DNA of 64,000 nt from the NCBI RefSeq assembly GCF_016595415.1, contig NZ_JAENIO010000015.1, positions 20,078 through 84,077 on the forward strand. Direction: 5' to 3'. The position numbers and the translations under genes are program-made. Numbering within the stretch: position 1 is the first letter of the stretch; each line of letters starts with the position of its first letter. The notes under the pieces are model-generated. The model worked only from the letters and a program-made list of their open reading frames with translations, made no database searches and was not told where the DNA came from. This document shows, piece by piece, positions 9,005 through 19,587 of the stretch. This stretch comes from Roseibacillus ishigakijimensis. GTDB taxonomy: Bacteria > Verrucomicrobiota > Verrucomicrobiia > Verrucomicrobiales > Akkermansiaceae.

Positions 9005-10072
9005 ATGCCCAAAGTCCGCCTCTCTGGAACCGTCCTCGGCCCCGAGGACCCTAGCCGCTCTGCCCGCGCCCGCCTGCTTTTCCACCTCTTCAATGCCGGT
9101 TGGGATATCTACAATTCCAATGGCGACCAACAAATCACCCTCGCCAATATCGAGGAGAAAATCATCGAATCCGACGCCTTTGTCTTCACCCCCGGCGCCA
9201 GCTTGCAAGACCTCTTCAAGGCCATCTCGGTCTTTGTCGGCTACCAGACCCTCGACAAGAATCTCGCCAACAAACCTACTGTCATCCTCAACGACGACGG
9301 CTCTTGGGACCCGCTCTTTCGCCTCCTGGAGCATCTCCACGACCGCGGCACGGTGAGGCAGAATTACCGCGACTACCTCCTCATCGTCGACAGTCCCTCC
9401 GGGGTGGTGAAGGCCTTGGAAGAATTCCGCGACAAAGGACTCCCCCCCATCGATCGGGAAGCCATCGAGGATCATCCCCAGCTCCCCGCCGACGCCAAGA
9501 CCCCACCCCCGACCGATCTGCAGGGGCGGGTCTGCGTTTTCTGCTCCGCCACTATCGAGAAAGAAGGCTACCTCGCCGATGGCGAAGAGCTGGGCCGGCA
9601 ACTGGCAGAGCACAAGCTCGGCTGTGTCTCCGGAGCGGGCAAATCCGGCGTCATGGGTGCCGTGGTGCGCGGCTCGGTCGCCGCCGGCGGCTGGACGGCG
9701 GGCTCCAATGTCCCCCACATCATTCGCTTGGAGGGGCTCCCCGAAGGACTCTCCTACTTCTGGTTACGTGACGACATCTACACTCGCATGGAGGTGATGA
9801 TCGAGAACTCCGAAGCCTTCGTCATCTTCCCCGGCGGCTCGGGCACCGTGCAGGAGCTCCTCGCTCTCATGATTTTCCTCGAACAAGGCGATGCCATGAT
9901 GAAAGGCAAGCCCGTGGTCATCTTCAACCGCCGGGACCAAGACGGCATCGCCTTCTGGGATCCATTGATCAAACTGCTCGAGAACTACTGCTGCCAAGAG
10001 CAATTCACCGTCGTCGACGACCTCCACGCCATCGTGCCTACGATTGAAGAAAAACTCGCTCGGCAGGAATGA
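9005..10072 (+). CDS. LOG-family protein (lysine-decarboxylase-like) with a duplicated, degenerate N-terminal domain
   Basis: LOG enzymes cleave nucleoside 5'-monophosphates; plant and bacterial members release cytokinins. The C-terminal half (about residues 175-355) has the complete signature PGGSGTVQE (276-284) preceded by Arg261 in YTRMEVMI, plus the CSGAGKSG-like Rossmann glycine segment (208-215). The N-terminal half repeats the same fold pattern (ESDAFVFTPGASLQDLF at 55-71, then KPTVILNDDGSWDPLFRLLEHL), but its motif is FTPGASLQD and lacks the GGxGT and Glu residues. Length is 355 residues against about 180-200 for single LOG proteins. ATG 9005 is preferred because family-like sequence begins there. 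Confidence 0.85.
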   Translation: MPKVRLSGTVLGPEDPSRSARARLLFHLFNAGWDIYNSNGDQQITLANIEEKIIESDAFVFTPGASLQDLFKAISVFVGYQTLDKNLANKPTVILNDDGSWDPLFRLLEHLHDRGTVRQNYRDYLLIVDSPSGVVKALEEFRDKGLPPIDREAIEDHPQLPADAKTPPPTDLQGRVCVFCSATIEKEGYLADGEELGRQLAEHKLGCVSGAGKSGVMGAVVRGSVAAGGWTAGSNVPHIIRLEGLPEGLSYFWLRDDIYTRMEVMIENSEAFVIFPGGSGTVQELLALMIFLEQGDAMMKGKPVVIFNRRDQDGIAFWDPLIKLLENYCCQEQFTVVDDLHAIVPTIEEKLARQE

Positions 10073-10124
10073 GGGGGGCTACTTGGACTAAGAGGGATGA
10101 GATTGACGTCCTTTTGAGAAGTTT

Positions 10125-10641
10125 GAACCGCAGATTGACGCGGAGAGACGCAGATTGACGAGGCTTTGAGTCATTTTGGTTTTTTGACGGAGGTTTCTGA
10201 ACTCCACCCTGTGAAAGGGCTTCCTCCAGAGTGGAGGATGCTATTGTGCGAGGACGAGGGCTCCTTACCTGTCTTCGGCGCCAAAGGTGCCATCCATACC
10301 AGCCCCGGACGCAGTCCGGGGTTCGGAAAGGCGTGGAGAAAAAGAAGGGTGATGACGTTGCACCAAACAACGTTCCCGCCGCGACTGGGAAAACGCCGAC
10401 GGAGAAATCGAAGCGATGTGTCCGTCAGCCATTGCCTTTCGACCCAACATCGCCCTTCGAATCCCCACGGCATAGACGGTCTTCGGGAGGACCTAAGAAC
10501 TTCACAATCACCCGCTCGACCTCAATCTCTCTTCTCCTAGATCCGGGGGCTCCGCTGCGCTCTACCCCCGGCTACCCTCTGCCGTCCCTTCGGGACTCAA
10601 AACCCCGTCAATCTGCGTCCCTCCGCGTCAATCTGCGGTTC
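10125..10641. repeat. Non-coding element bounded by 36-bp inverted repeats, with an internal REP-like palindrome
   Basis: The 677 bases between the LOG and isocitrate dehydrogenase genes hold no credible gene. A 36-bp sequence at 10125-10160 recurs in inverse orientation at 10606-10641 with a single mismatch. Each arm itself contains a direct repeat of CGCAGATTGACG. Inside, 10540-10575 is a REP-like palindrome (GATCCG...CGGCTAC) of the same design as those flanking the RAYT gene at 38 kb, followed by a second small palindrome GTCCCTTCGGGAC (10584-10596). It looks like a composite of dispersed repeats or a non-autonomous element. Confidence 0.75.
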
Positions 10642-10731
10642 GTCTTCAAAAAATTTCCCTCCTCGCCAGCAACAACAAAGCACCCGGAAGCCTTTCTATA
10701 AATCATTGCGAAAAGCCCCTCCTTCCCCTAA

Positions 10732-12960
<2,229 letters not shown>

Positions 12961-12993
12961 TTTCTTACCTCATCATCAGCCCCGAATCCTCCG

Positions 12994-14346
12994 ATGAAAC
13001 TCCGCGGATGCCTCTTGAAAGACCTGCCACCCTTTGGGGAGCAGGCCATGGAATTCCCGGAGCTTCCGGCGGGGGCCCAAGGGGCTGAGATTCACTTCAT
13101 CACCGGCGTCAACGGTGCGGGAAAGACGCGGTTTTTGAGTGTCTTGGAAGCGGCGTTGGGGAATTCAAGTGATCTTGATGCAAGGACTAAAGATCGTGCC
13201 AGTGTTGGAGTTTGGGGACAGGTTGACGATTTTGATGAAAATGATCCAACCTACCGATGGTCAAACGGTGCCACCCTCCTCAAAACTACGTTGGGATTCA
13301 ACTTTAACAAAAACGAACCTGATTTCTCGGCGTTTCGCGAGCATCAAATCGGCGATGAAGTTGTCGACTCACAACTAATAATTAATCCAACAACCGGTAG
13401 AAGAATTCACAAACTTGATTTTTCTATTATCGAAGGAGTTTTCGCTCTTTCCTTCCGCGGTAGCCTGAAAATCACCAACTCGTCCATTCAAGCACAAGCC
13501 CCAGTTAAGCTTGGCTCGCTAACAGACCACCTCTCCTTAAACCAAAGGCCCGAGGGCGAGTCCCAGATGATCGCGCAGGCGCTGGCGAACATCGTTTCGA
13601 TGGGGTCACAGGAGGTGATGCAAGAAATCACCGATGGACGCTACGGGGCCCTTCTCAAGAAAGTGAACAAGGTCCTAGGCGACTTTCTCAAGCGCAAGAC
13701 CGCTTTTTTCGTCGATAGCCGACGGGAAAGAATCGCGCTCAAGGTCCTTCTCGGCTCCGAACGCATCGACCTCGATCATCTCCCCGACGGCTTGCGCTCG
13801 ATCATTGCCTGGCTCTTTGCCACCATCGCCAAGCTTGAGGTGGCTTTTCCCGATGATTCGGACCCACTGGAGCGCGAGTTTATCATGATTCTCGATGAGC
13901 CGGAGACCCACCTCCACCCGGCTTGGCAACGCTACGTGCTCCGCATTGCACAGGAGCTTTTCCCCAATGCCCAGTTCATCGTAGCCACCCATTCCCCTTT
14001 CATCATCTCCAGCATCAACCGCGGTTGGATTCACATCCTCAACACCTGTGAGGACGACGGTCTCGTCTACTTCGGTGAACCCCAGCCGTGTAGCGAAGGC
14101 GACACCTACATGGATGCGGTGGAAGATGTCCTGGGGATCAAAGAACTCTACGATCCGGAAACCGAAGACCTCCTCGCCCAGTTCCGGGAACTGCGTCAGC
14201 AAGTTCTCAGCAACGGCTTTGAGGGGGAAACCGAATTGCGCAGCTTAATGATGAAGATTGGAGCGCGCAGCAAGTCACTGGAAAATATGATGGGGCGCGA
14301 ACTCTTCCAGCTCGACAAAGCCAAGCAAATGGCGGCGGCGTCATGA
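12994..14346 (+). CDS. ptuA: Septu-type anti-phage ATPase PtuA
   Basis: A 450-residue ABC/OLD-like ATPase. It has Walker A GVNGAGKT (residues 38-45), a Walker B with the catalytic pair in IMILDEPETHLHPAWQ, and the H-loop VATHSPFIIS. Its stop overlaps by 4 bp (ATGA) the start of a PtuB-like HNH protein, the gene order of type I Septu systems (AAA ATPase plus HNH nuclease). In that system PtuA forms an oligomer that holds and controls the nuclease PtuB. The stretch around 13140-13540 is visibly more AT-rich and less biased in codon use than the neighbouring housekeeping genes, consistent with horizontal transfer. A generic AAA_21 ATPase is the alternative if the partner were ignored. Confidence 0.85.
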   Translation: MKLRGCLLKDLPPFGEQAMEFPELPAGAQGAEIHFITGVNGAGKTRFLSVLEAALGNSSDLDARTKDRASVGVWGQVDDFDENDPTYRWSNGATLLKTTLGFNFNKNEPDFSAFREHQIGDEVVDSQLIINPTTGRRIHKLDFSIIEGVFALSFRGSLKITNSSIQAQAPVKLGSLTDHLSLNQRPEGESQMIAQALANIVSMGSQEVMQEITDGRYGALLKKVNKVLGDFLKRKTAFFVDSRRERIALKVLLGSERIDLDHLPDGLRSIIAWLFATIAKLEVAFPDDSDPLEREFIMILDEPETHLHPAWQRYVLRIAQELFPNAQFIVATHSPFIISSINRGWIHILNTCEDDGLVYFGEPQPCSEGDTYMDAVEDVLGIKELYDPETEDLLAQFRELRQQVLSNGFEGETELRSLMMKIGARSKSLENMMGRELFQLDKAKQMAAAS

Positions 14347-14948
14347 GAAAGCAAGTCCGCCCCCCAGCCCCCGACGTCTTCCAGAAGCACGCCGACTCTT
14401 GGAACGCCCGCTGGGTGGCCCTGCGAGCGAAGAACCCCAGCGCCCGCTTCAGTTGGTATTCGGCCGAGGGCCAAACCGCCCGCGACTGGGCTTTGCCCGC
14501 TCTCAAGGTAATGAATCAGGGGCACTGCTCATTCTGCGACAACTTTCCTCTGGATGCTGGCGATCACCCAATCGAACACCTTCGCCCCAAAACCCATCCT
14601 GACTACCAGCACTTGGCCTATGCTTGGGAGAATCTCTACTACTGCTGCACCACCTCCTGCAACGGCTTCAAGCGGGAGCGATTCGACGAGGAGGTTCTCA
14701 GCCCTGACGCGGACGATTTTGAGCCTTTGCGCTACTTCTATTTTGACACCACCACTGGCGAAGTATTGCCACACCCGTCCGCCTCGGCAGCGAACCAAAA
14801 GCGAGCGAAAGTCACCATCGACCTCTTTGGACTGAACAAAGACGAACGCCCCAAGCTCCGCCGCTTGGAAATCCAAAAATGGGCCGGACAGCAAGAGAAC
14901 AGCAACTTAAACGTGGACGATTTTGGCTATCGTGAGTTTCTGGCCTGA
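14343..14948 (+). CDS. ptuB: Septu-type HNH endonuclease PtuB
   Basis: A 201-residue HNH nuclease. Visible are a zinc-type CxxC pair (Cys62, Cys65 in HCSFCD), the catalytic IEHLRPK (His79), the WENL segment (95-98) and a second zinc knuckle with Cys101/Cys102 and CNGFK (106-110), the arrangement of PtuB and of the HNH effectors of retron Ec78. It is translationally coupled to ptuA by an ATGA overlap. In Septu systems PtuB is the nuclease that degrades nucleic acid when the complex is triggered by infection. Nothing after it belongs to the system; a normal housekeeping gene follows. Confidence 0.85.
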   Translation: MRKQVRPPAPDVFQKHADSWNARWVALRAKNPSARFSWYSAEGQTARDWALPALKVMNQGHCSFCDNFPLDAGDHPIEHLRPKTHPDYQHLAYAWENLYYCCTTSCNGFKRERFDEEVLSPDADDFEPLRYFYFDTTTGEVLPHPSASAANQKRAKVTIDLFGLNKDERPKLRRLEIQKWAGQQENSNLNVDDFGYREFLA

Positions 14949-15026
14949 AAGCGCCCCCCTTTTCCCCGACATTCTTTCGGCAAGGCCGGGGTTTGCAAAA
15001 GCGGTCGTTCCTGATAAGCCCGCTCT

Positions 15027-15776
15027 GTGAGCTATCTCGATACTGCCATTGCCGCTGCCAAGGACGCGGGCCAACTCCTGCGCGACCACTTCCATGCCGA
15101 TAAGAATGTGGACGAGGCCCTCCACCACGACCTCAAGCTGGAGCTGGACCGCAAGTCCCAGGACCTCATCTTCGACCGCATCGCGCAAGACTTTCCCGAC
15201 CACGCCCTCTACGGCGAGGAGGGCCTGGGCGGCAACCAGCAGTCGGAGTTCCAATGGATCGTGGATCCCATTGATGGCACGGTGAACTTTTTCTACGGCA
15301 TCCCCCATTTCTGCGTCTCCATCGCCATGCGCCAGGGCGACGAGATTCTGGTGGGCGTGATCTACGACCCCATGACGGGAGAGCTGTGGACGGCGGAAAA
15401 AGGAGGCGAGGTCCTTCTCAATGGCCAGCCCCTGCGGGTGAGCAAGCGCGAGAAGCTGGAAGAAGCCATTGTCTTCATCGGTTGCGGCAAGGATGAAGAA
15501 GCGCTCAAAATCGGTCTCGAACGCTTTCGCAAGGCCTCCCTGCGCTGCCGCAAGATGCGCATGATGGGGAGCGCCGCCCTCGGGATGGCCTACACCGCAG
15601 CGGGACGACTGGACGCCTATGTGGAATCCCGTATTTCGCTCTGGGACATCGCGGCGGGCAAGCTGATTCTCGAAATGGCGGGCGGTTCCTGCGAACTCGT
15701 GCCCAATGCAGAGAACCCCGACATTTACGCCATCAAGGCCAGCAACGGCCTCATTCCCATCGACGAAGTGCTTTAA
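15027..15776 (+). CDS. Inositol monophosphatase family protein
   Basis: Mg-dependent, lithium-sensitive phosphatase fold acting on small phosphorylated molecules such as inositol-1-phosphate. The 249-residue protein contains GEEG (Glu64/Glu65), WIVDPIDGTVNF (metal-binding Asp80 and Asp83) and the C-terminal SLWDIAAGKLILEMAGG motif with the third metal Asp. Start is GTG at 15027; no ATG fits the homology start. It lies 3 bp before ispF, and the two are probably one transcript. It could equally be a SuhB, CysQ or histidinol-phosphatase-like member; motifs alone do not decide the substrate. Confidence 0.93.
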   Translation: MSYLDTAIAAAKDAGQLLRDHFHADKNVDEALHHDLKLELDRKSQDLIFDRIAQDFPDHALYGEEGLGGNQQSEFQWIVDPIDGTVNFFYGIPHFCVSIAMRQGDEILVGVIYDPMTGELWTAEKGGEVLLNGQPLRVSKREKLEEAIVFIGCGKDEEALKIGLERFRKASLRCRKMRMMGSAALGMAYTAAGRLDAYVESRISLWDIAAGKLILEMAGGSCELVPNAENPDIYAIKASNGLIPIDEVL

Positions 15777-15779
15777 GTG

Positions 15780-16295
15780 ATGTTTAAGAAAATTGATTCT
15801 GACCCGACTTGGATCCCGCTGGTGGGCACGGGCTACGATGTCCATCAGTTTGCCGAAGGACGCCCGCTCATCCTCGGTGGGGTGGAGATTCCGCACACCC
15901 ACGGACTCCAAGGTCACTCCGATGCCGACGTGCTCTCCCACGCCATCGCCGACGCCATTCTAGGAGCGGTGGGCCTGCCCGATATCGGCCACTACTTCCC
16001 GCCGGGCGACCCGGATTGCGCCGGCATTTCTTCCCTGAAGATTCTCCAGAAAGCAGCTGAACTGGTGCGGGAGCAGGGGGGACGCTTGTGCAATGTGGAC
16101 TCCGCCCTGGTGGCCGAGGCACCCAAGGTTCTGCCCCACGCGGCGGCGATGAAGGAAAACATCGGAGCGGCTCTCGGGCTCTCCCCCACCCGCGTCGGCA
16201 TCAAGGCCACCACCAACGAGACCATGGGCTTCGTCGGTCGTCGCGAAGGCATCGCCGCCCTCGCCAGCGCCAGCGTGCTGATGCCGGAGGACTAA
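15780..16295 (+). CDS. ispF: 2-C-methyl-D-erythritol 2,4-cyclodiphosphate synthase
   Basis: Fifth enzyme of the MEP isoprenoid pathway; it cyclises CDP-methylerythritol 2-phosphate with release of CMP. The 171-residue protein has the zinc-site GTGYDVHQF (Asp20, His22), HGLQGHSDADVLSHAIADAILGA, GDIG-like LPDIGHYFPPGDP and C-terminal IKATTNETMGFVGRREGIAA. ATG 15780 follows a GTG at 15777 in the same frame; either could initiate. It sits immediately after the monophosphatase gene. No ispD is adjacent, so the frequent ispDF pairing is absent here. Confidence 0.97.
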   Translation: MFKKIDSDPTWIPLVGTGYDVHQFAEGRPLILGGVEIPHTHGLQGHSDADVLSHAIADAILGAVGLPDIGHYFPPGDPDCAGISSLKILQKAAELVREQGGRLCNVDSALVAEAPKVLPHAAAMKENIGAALGLSPTRVGIKATTNETMGFVGRREGIAALASASVLMPED

Positions 16296-16317
16296 GGGCC
16301 GACCCCACTTTTTTCCG

Positions 16318-19300
16318 CTAGCTCACTTTTACTCTTCGCCCCGCCCACTTCAGCAGGCGCTCGATGTCGTCGAGGACGACGTAGACCGCAGGGACGAGGA
16401 AAAGGGTGATGAGGGTGGCGAAGATAATGCCAAAACCGAGCGAAACCGCCATCGGGACGAGGAATTTGGCCTGCATGTCTTGCTCAGCGAGCATGGGCAG
16501 GAGTCCGGCAAAGGTGGTCAGCGAGGTGAGCAAAATGGCCCGGAAGCGCCGTCCTCCCGCCTGCAGGGCGGCCTCCCGCGCCGAACCCAGCTCCGCGCGG
16601 TGGCGATTGACGAATTCGACCAGGACGAGGGAATCATTGACCACCACCCCCGCCAGGGCCACGAAGCCGACCATGGACATGATGGACAAGTTCATCCCCA
16701 ACAACCCGTGCCCCCAAATGCCTCCAATGAGACCAAAGGGGATGACGCTGAGGATGATGAGCGGCTGGAAGTAGCTCTTTAGCGGAATGGCGATGAGGAC
16801 ATACATCACCACCAGGGCCGCCAGGAAGCCCATGCCAATCTCGCGCACGGAATTGGCCTGATCCTCTTGCTCACCCTCGAAGCCCCAGGTCACGCTGGGG
16901 AAGCGCGCGTTCAGCTGGTTGAGCACTTCTTCGGTGTAGCGGGCCACCACTTCGTTGGCATTGGTCTCCCCGTCCACGTCGGCGGTGATCTTGATGGAAC
17001 GCTTGCGATCGGTGCGGTTGATCACAGCGGGACCACTGCCGAATTCCAGCACCGCAATCTCACTGAGCGCGACCCGTTCCCCGGCCGGGCTGACCAGCTC
17101 CAGCTTCTCGATGGTCTCCACTGTGCGGCGATCGTCTTCCGGCAAGCGCACCATCACTTTGACCTCATCGCGGCCCCGTTGCAGCCGCTGCACTTCGTTT
17201 CCGTAAAAGGCATCGCGCACCTGGGCTCCGACTTCGCCCAAAGTGAATCCCAGGGTCTCGCCCGCCCGGGTCAGGCTCACGATTTGGATTTCATCTTTGC
17301 CCGCCCGACTGCTGTCCGCGATGTCGATCACGCCCTGGTAATCATTGAGCCTTTCTTTGGCAAAGGCGGTGGCGGCTTCCAATTCCTCCAAATTTGTCCC
17401 GGTCAGCTTGAGGTCGATGGCGTTGCCACCCGCCGCTGTCTCGGCCTTGAAAGACAGCTCCACGACCCCCGGAATGGCTCCGACCAGCTCCCGCCAGGCT
17501 TCCACCAATTCATCACTGCCCGCTCGCCGTTGGGCCGAGGGCACGAGTTCGATGGTCACTTCGCCAAGATGGGAGGCCTTGGGCGGCCCGCCGGGAGTGA
17601 ATCCCGTCAGGAAAGGCTGGGTGCCACTGCTGGCCAGGATATGCTTCACCACCGGCTCCCCGTTTTCGGCGCGATACCTCTCACCCAACTCCACGGCCGC
17701 GGATTCGATTTCTTCCACGATGCGTTGGGTTTCGCTGAAGGGCACCCCTTGCGCCAGTTCCAGCTTCGCGCTCAAGACATCGCCTTCTACCACCGGAAAG
17801 AACTCGGCTTTGATGCGTCCCGTCCCGACCACGGCGAGGCTGACGACAAAGACGGCGAAGAAAAGAGCGATCATGGGATAGCGCCACCGCAGGCCGAAGT
17901 TGAGGGCTGGCTGGTAGACCTTGCGAATGAAGCGCAGCAAACCCTCGGAGATGAGGTGTTGCAGCCAAAAAAGAAAGGTCGAGAGCGCAAGGATCCACTT
18001 GAGAGGATTCCACGCGGCCATCTTTTTCCAGCGGGGCTCGCGCTGGCGCTCCTCTTCGCTCTTGGTCGGTCCCAGCAGCGCTAGGTGGGAGGGCAGCACG
18101 AACTTCGATTGCACCAGCGAAAAGAGCAGAGTGGGAATGACCACCAGCGGAATATTGGGCCAGATTTTTCCACTCACTCCGCTCAGCCCCAGCATGGGGG
18201 TGAAGGCCACCACCGTGGTGAGAACGCCAAAGATCACCACCGTGCCCACCTCGTGAGTGCCTTTCCAGGCGGCCAAGGAGGGATGTTCGCCACCTTGAAT
18301 GCGCGAGTAGACATTCTCCCCCGTCACGATGGCATCATCGACCACGATGCCGAGCACCAGGATGAAGGCGAAGAGAGAAATCATATTGATGGAAATCCCC
18401 ATCATGGGCATGAGCCACATCCCCCCGGCAAAGGAAACGGGGATGCCCAGCGCCACCAGGAGCGCCAAGGACGGACGGAGGAAGAGGGCGAGCACCACCA
18501 GGACGAGGAGGAGGCCGGTGACCGCGTTGCGGGCGAGCAAATCGATGCGCCCTTTCAAAATCTCGCTCTGATCGTTCCAAATCCCGAGCTGCACCCCATC
18601 AAGCGCTTGCTCATTTTTCCAAGCAACGTATTCCTCCACCAGCTTGGCCAGGCGGGTGGTGTCCTGCTCGCCCACCCGGTAAACGTTCACCACCACCGCT
18701 TCGCGCTGGTCGTAGTCCACGCTCAGATCGACGTCCTCAAAACCATCAATGAGGTCGGCCACCTGCTCCAGCCGCACCACCGAGCCATCGGCCAAGGTCT
18801 TGACTGGCACGCGGGCAAAGTCGACCGCGCGAAATTTCTTGCCCACCGTGCGCACGATGAGTTCGCCACCCTGGGTGCGGATGGAGCCGGCGGGCAAATC
18901 GACCGAGTAACGGCGCACCGCTTCCGCCACTTGCCCGAGGGTCAGCCCCAGTTCCTGCAAGCGTTCTTCGCTGACTTCCAGCGAGATTTCGTAGGGGCGG
19001 GTGCCCGCGATAGAGACCTTGGTGATGCGGGGCTTGCCCGCCAAGGCATTGCCCACGAAGTCGAGGAAGCCCGGTGCTTGCCGCGACTCAAAGGCCAGCA
19101 GCTCATCCTTCATCTCCTCCGCCAGTCGATTGAGGGTGGCTTCATCCGCTCCGTCCGCGACCAGGGTGATAGCCATCACCGGGGAAGTGATGACCACCTC
19201 TTCCAGAATGGGCTTCTCTGCTTCTTCCGGGAAATTGTCGATGGCATCGACGCGGGTCTTCACGTCATCCATCACATTGCGCACCTCGTAGCCGGTCTCG

Positions 19301-19587
19301 ACTTCGATGGTCACCGCCCCCGTGTTTTGCGCGGAGGTCGAGGTCATTTTTTTGATGCCCAGGACATCGGCGATGGCCTCCTCCACGGGCACCACCACCC
19401 CGCGCTCGACCTCCTCGGGGGTGGCATTGGGATAGGGAATGGAAACGGTCAGGGCATCAAAGGCGGTGTCGGGAAAGATCTCCTTGCGCACCTTGAACCA
19501 AGTCGTCACCCCTGCCAGCAGGACGGCCAGCATGAGAAAGTTGCCCGCGACGTGATTGCGGGTGAACCAGCGAACAGCGCCTTCCAT
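16318..19587 (-). CDS. RND-family efflux permease (AcrB/MexB-like)
   Basis: Inner-membrane proton-driven multidrug or metabolite exporter. About 1,089 residues with the RND plan: a first membrane helix (HVAGNFLMLAVLLAGVTTWF), a large periplasmic domain beginning KEIFPDTAFDALTVSIPYPNATPEEVE, a helix block with VVDDAIVTGENVYSR carrying the acidic relay residues, a second periplasmic domain, and a final block ending in FGIIFATLITLFLVPAVYVVLDD. Ends with TAG. Its ATG overlaps the adaptor stop by 1 nt, and it is the last gene of a tetR-OMF-MFP-RND operon. Substrate unknown; sequence type resembles broad HAE-1-like pumps rather than heavy-metal pumps. Confidence 0.95.
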   Translation of the reverse strand: MEGAVRWFTRNHVAGNFLMLAVLLAGVTTWFKVRKEIFPDTAFDALTVSIPYPNATPEEVERGVVVPVEEAIADVLGIKKMTSTSAQNTGAVTIEVETGYEVRNVMDDVKTRVDAIDNFPEEAEKPILEEVVITSPVMAITLVADGADEATLNRLAEEMKDELLAFESRQAPGFLDFVGNALAGKPRITKVSIAGTRPYEISLEVSEERLQELGLTLGQVAEAVRRYSVDLPAGSIRTQGGELIVRTVGKKFRAVDFARVPVKTLADGSVVRLEQVADLIDGFEDVDLSVDYDQREAVVVNVYRVGEQDTTRLAKLVEEYVAWKNEQALDGVQLGIWNDQSEILKGRIDLLARNAVTGLLLVLVVLALFLRPSLALLVALGIPVSFAGGMWLMPMMGISINMISLFAFILVLGIVVDDAIVTGENVYSRIQGGEHPSLAAWKGTHEVGTVVIFGVLTTVVAFTPMLGLSGVSGKIWPNIPLVVIPTLLFSLVQSKFVLPSHLALLGPTKSEEERQREPRWKKMAAWNPLKWILALSTFLFWLQHLISEGLLRFIRKVYQPALNFGLRWRYPMIALFFAVFVVSLAVVGTGRIKAEFFPVVEGDVLSAKLELAQGVPFSETQRIVEEIESAAVELGERYRAENGEPVVKHILASSGTQPFLTGFTPGGPPKASHLGEVTIELVPSAQRRAGSDELVEAWRELVGAIPGVVELSFKAETAAGGNAIDLKLTGTNLEELEAATAFAKERLNDYQGVIDIADSSRAGKDEIQIVSLTRAGETLGFTLGEVGAQVRDAFYGNEVQRLQRGRDEVKVMVRLPEDDRRTVETIEKLELVSPAGERVALSEIAVLEFGSGPAVINRTDRKRSIKITADVDGETNANEVVARYTEEVLNQLNARFPSVTWGFEGEQEDQANSVREIGMGFLAALVVMYVLIAIPLKSYFQPLIILSVIPFGLIGGIWGHGLLGMNLSIMSMVGFVALAGVVVNDSLVLVEFVNRHRAELGSAREAALQAGGRRFRAILLTSLTTFAGLLPMLAEQDMQAKFLVPMAVSLGFGIIFATLITLFLVPAVYVVLDDIERLLKWAGRRVKVS

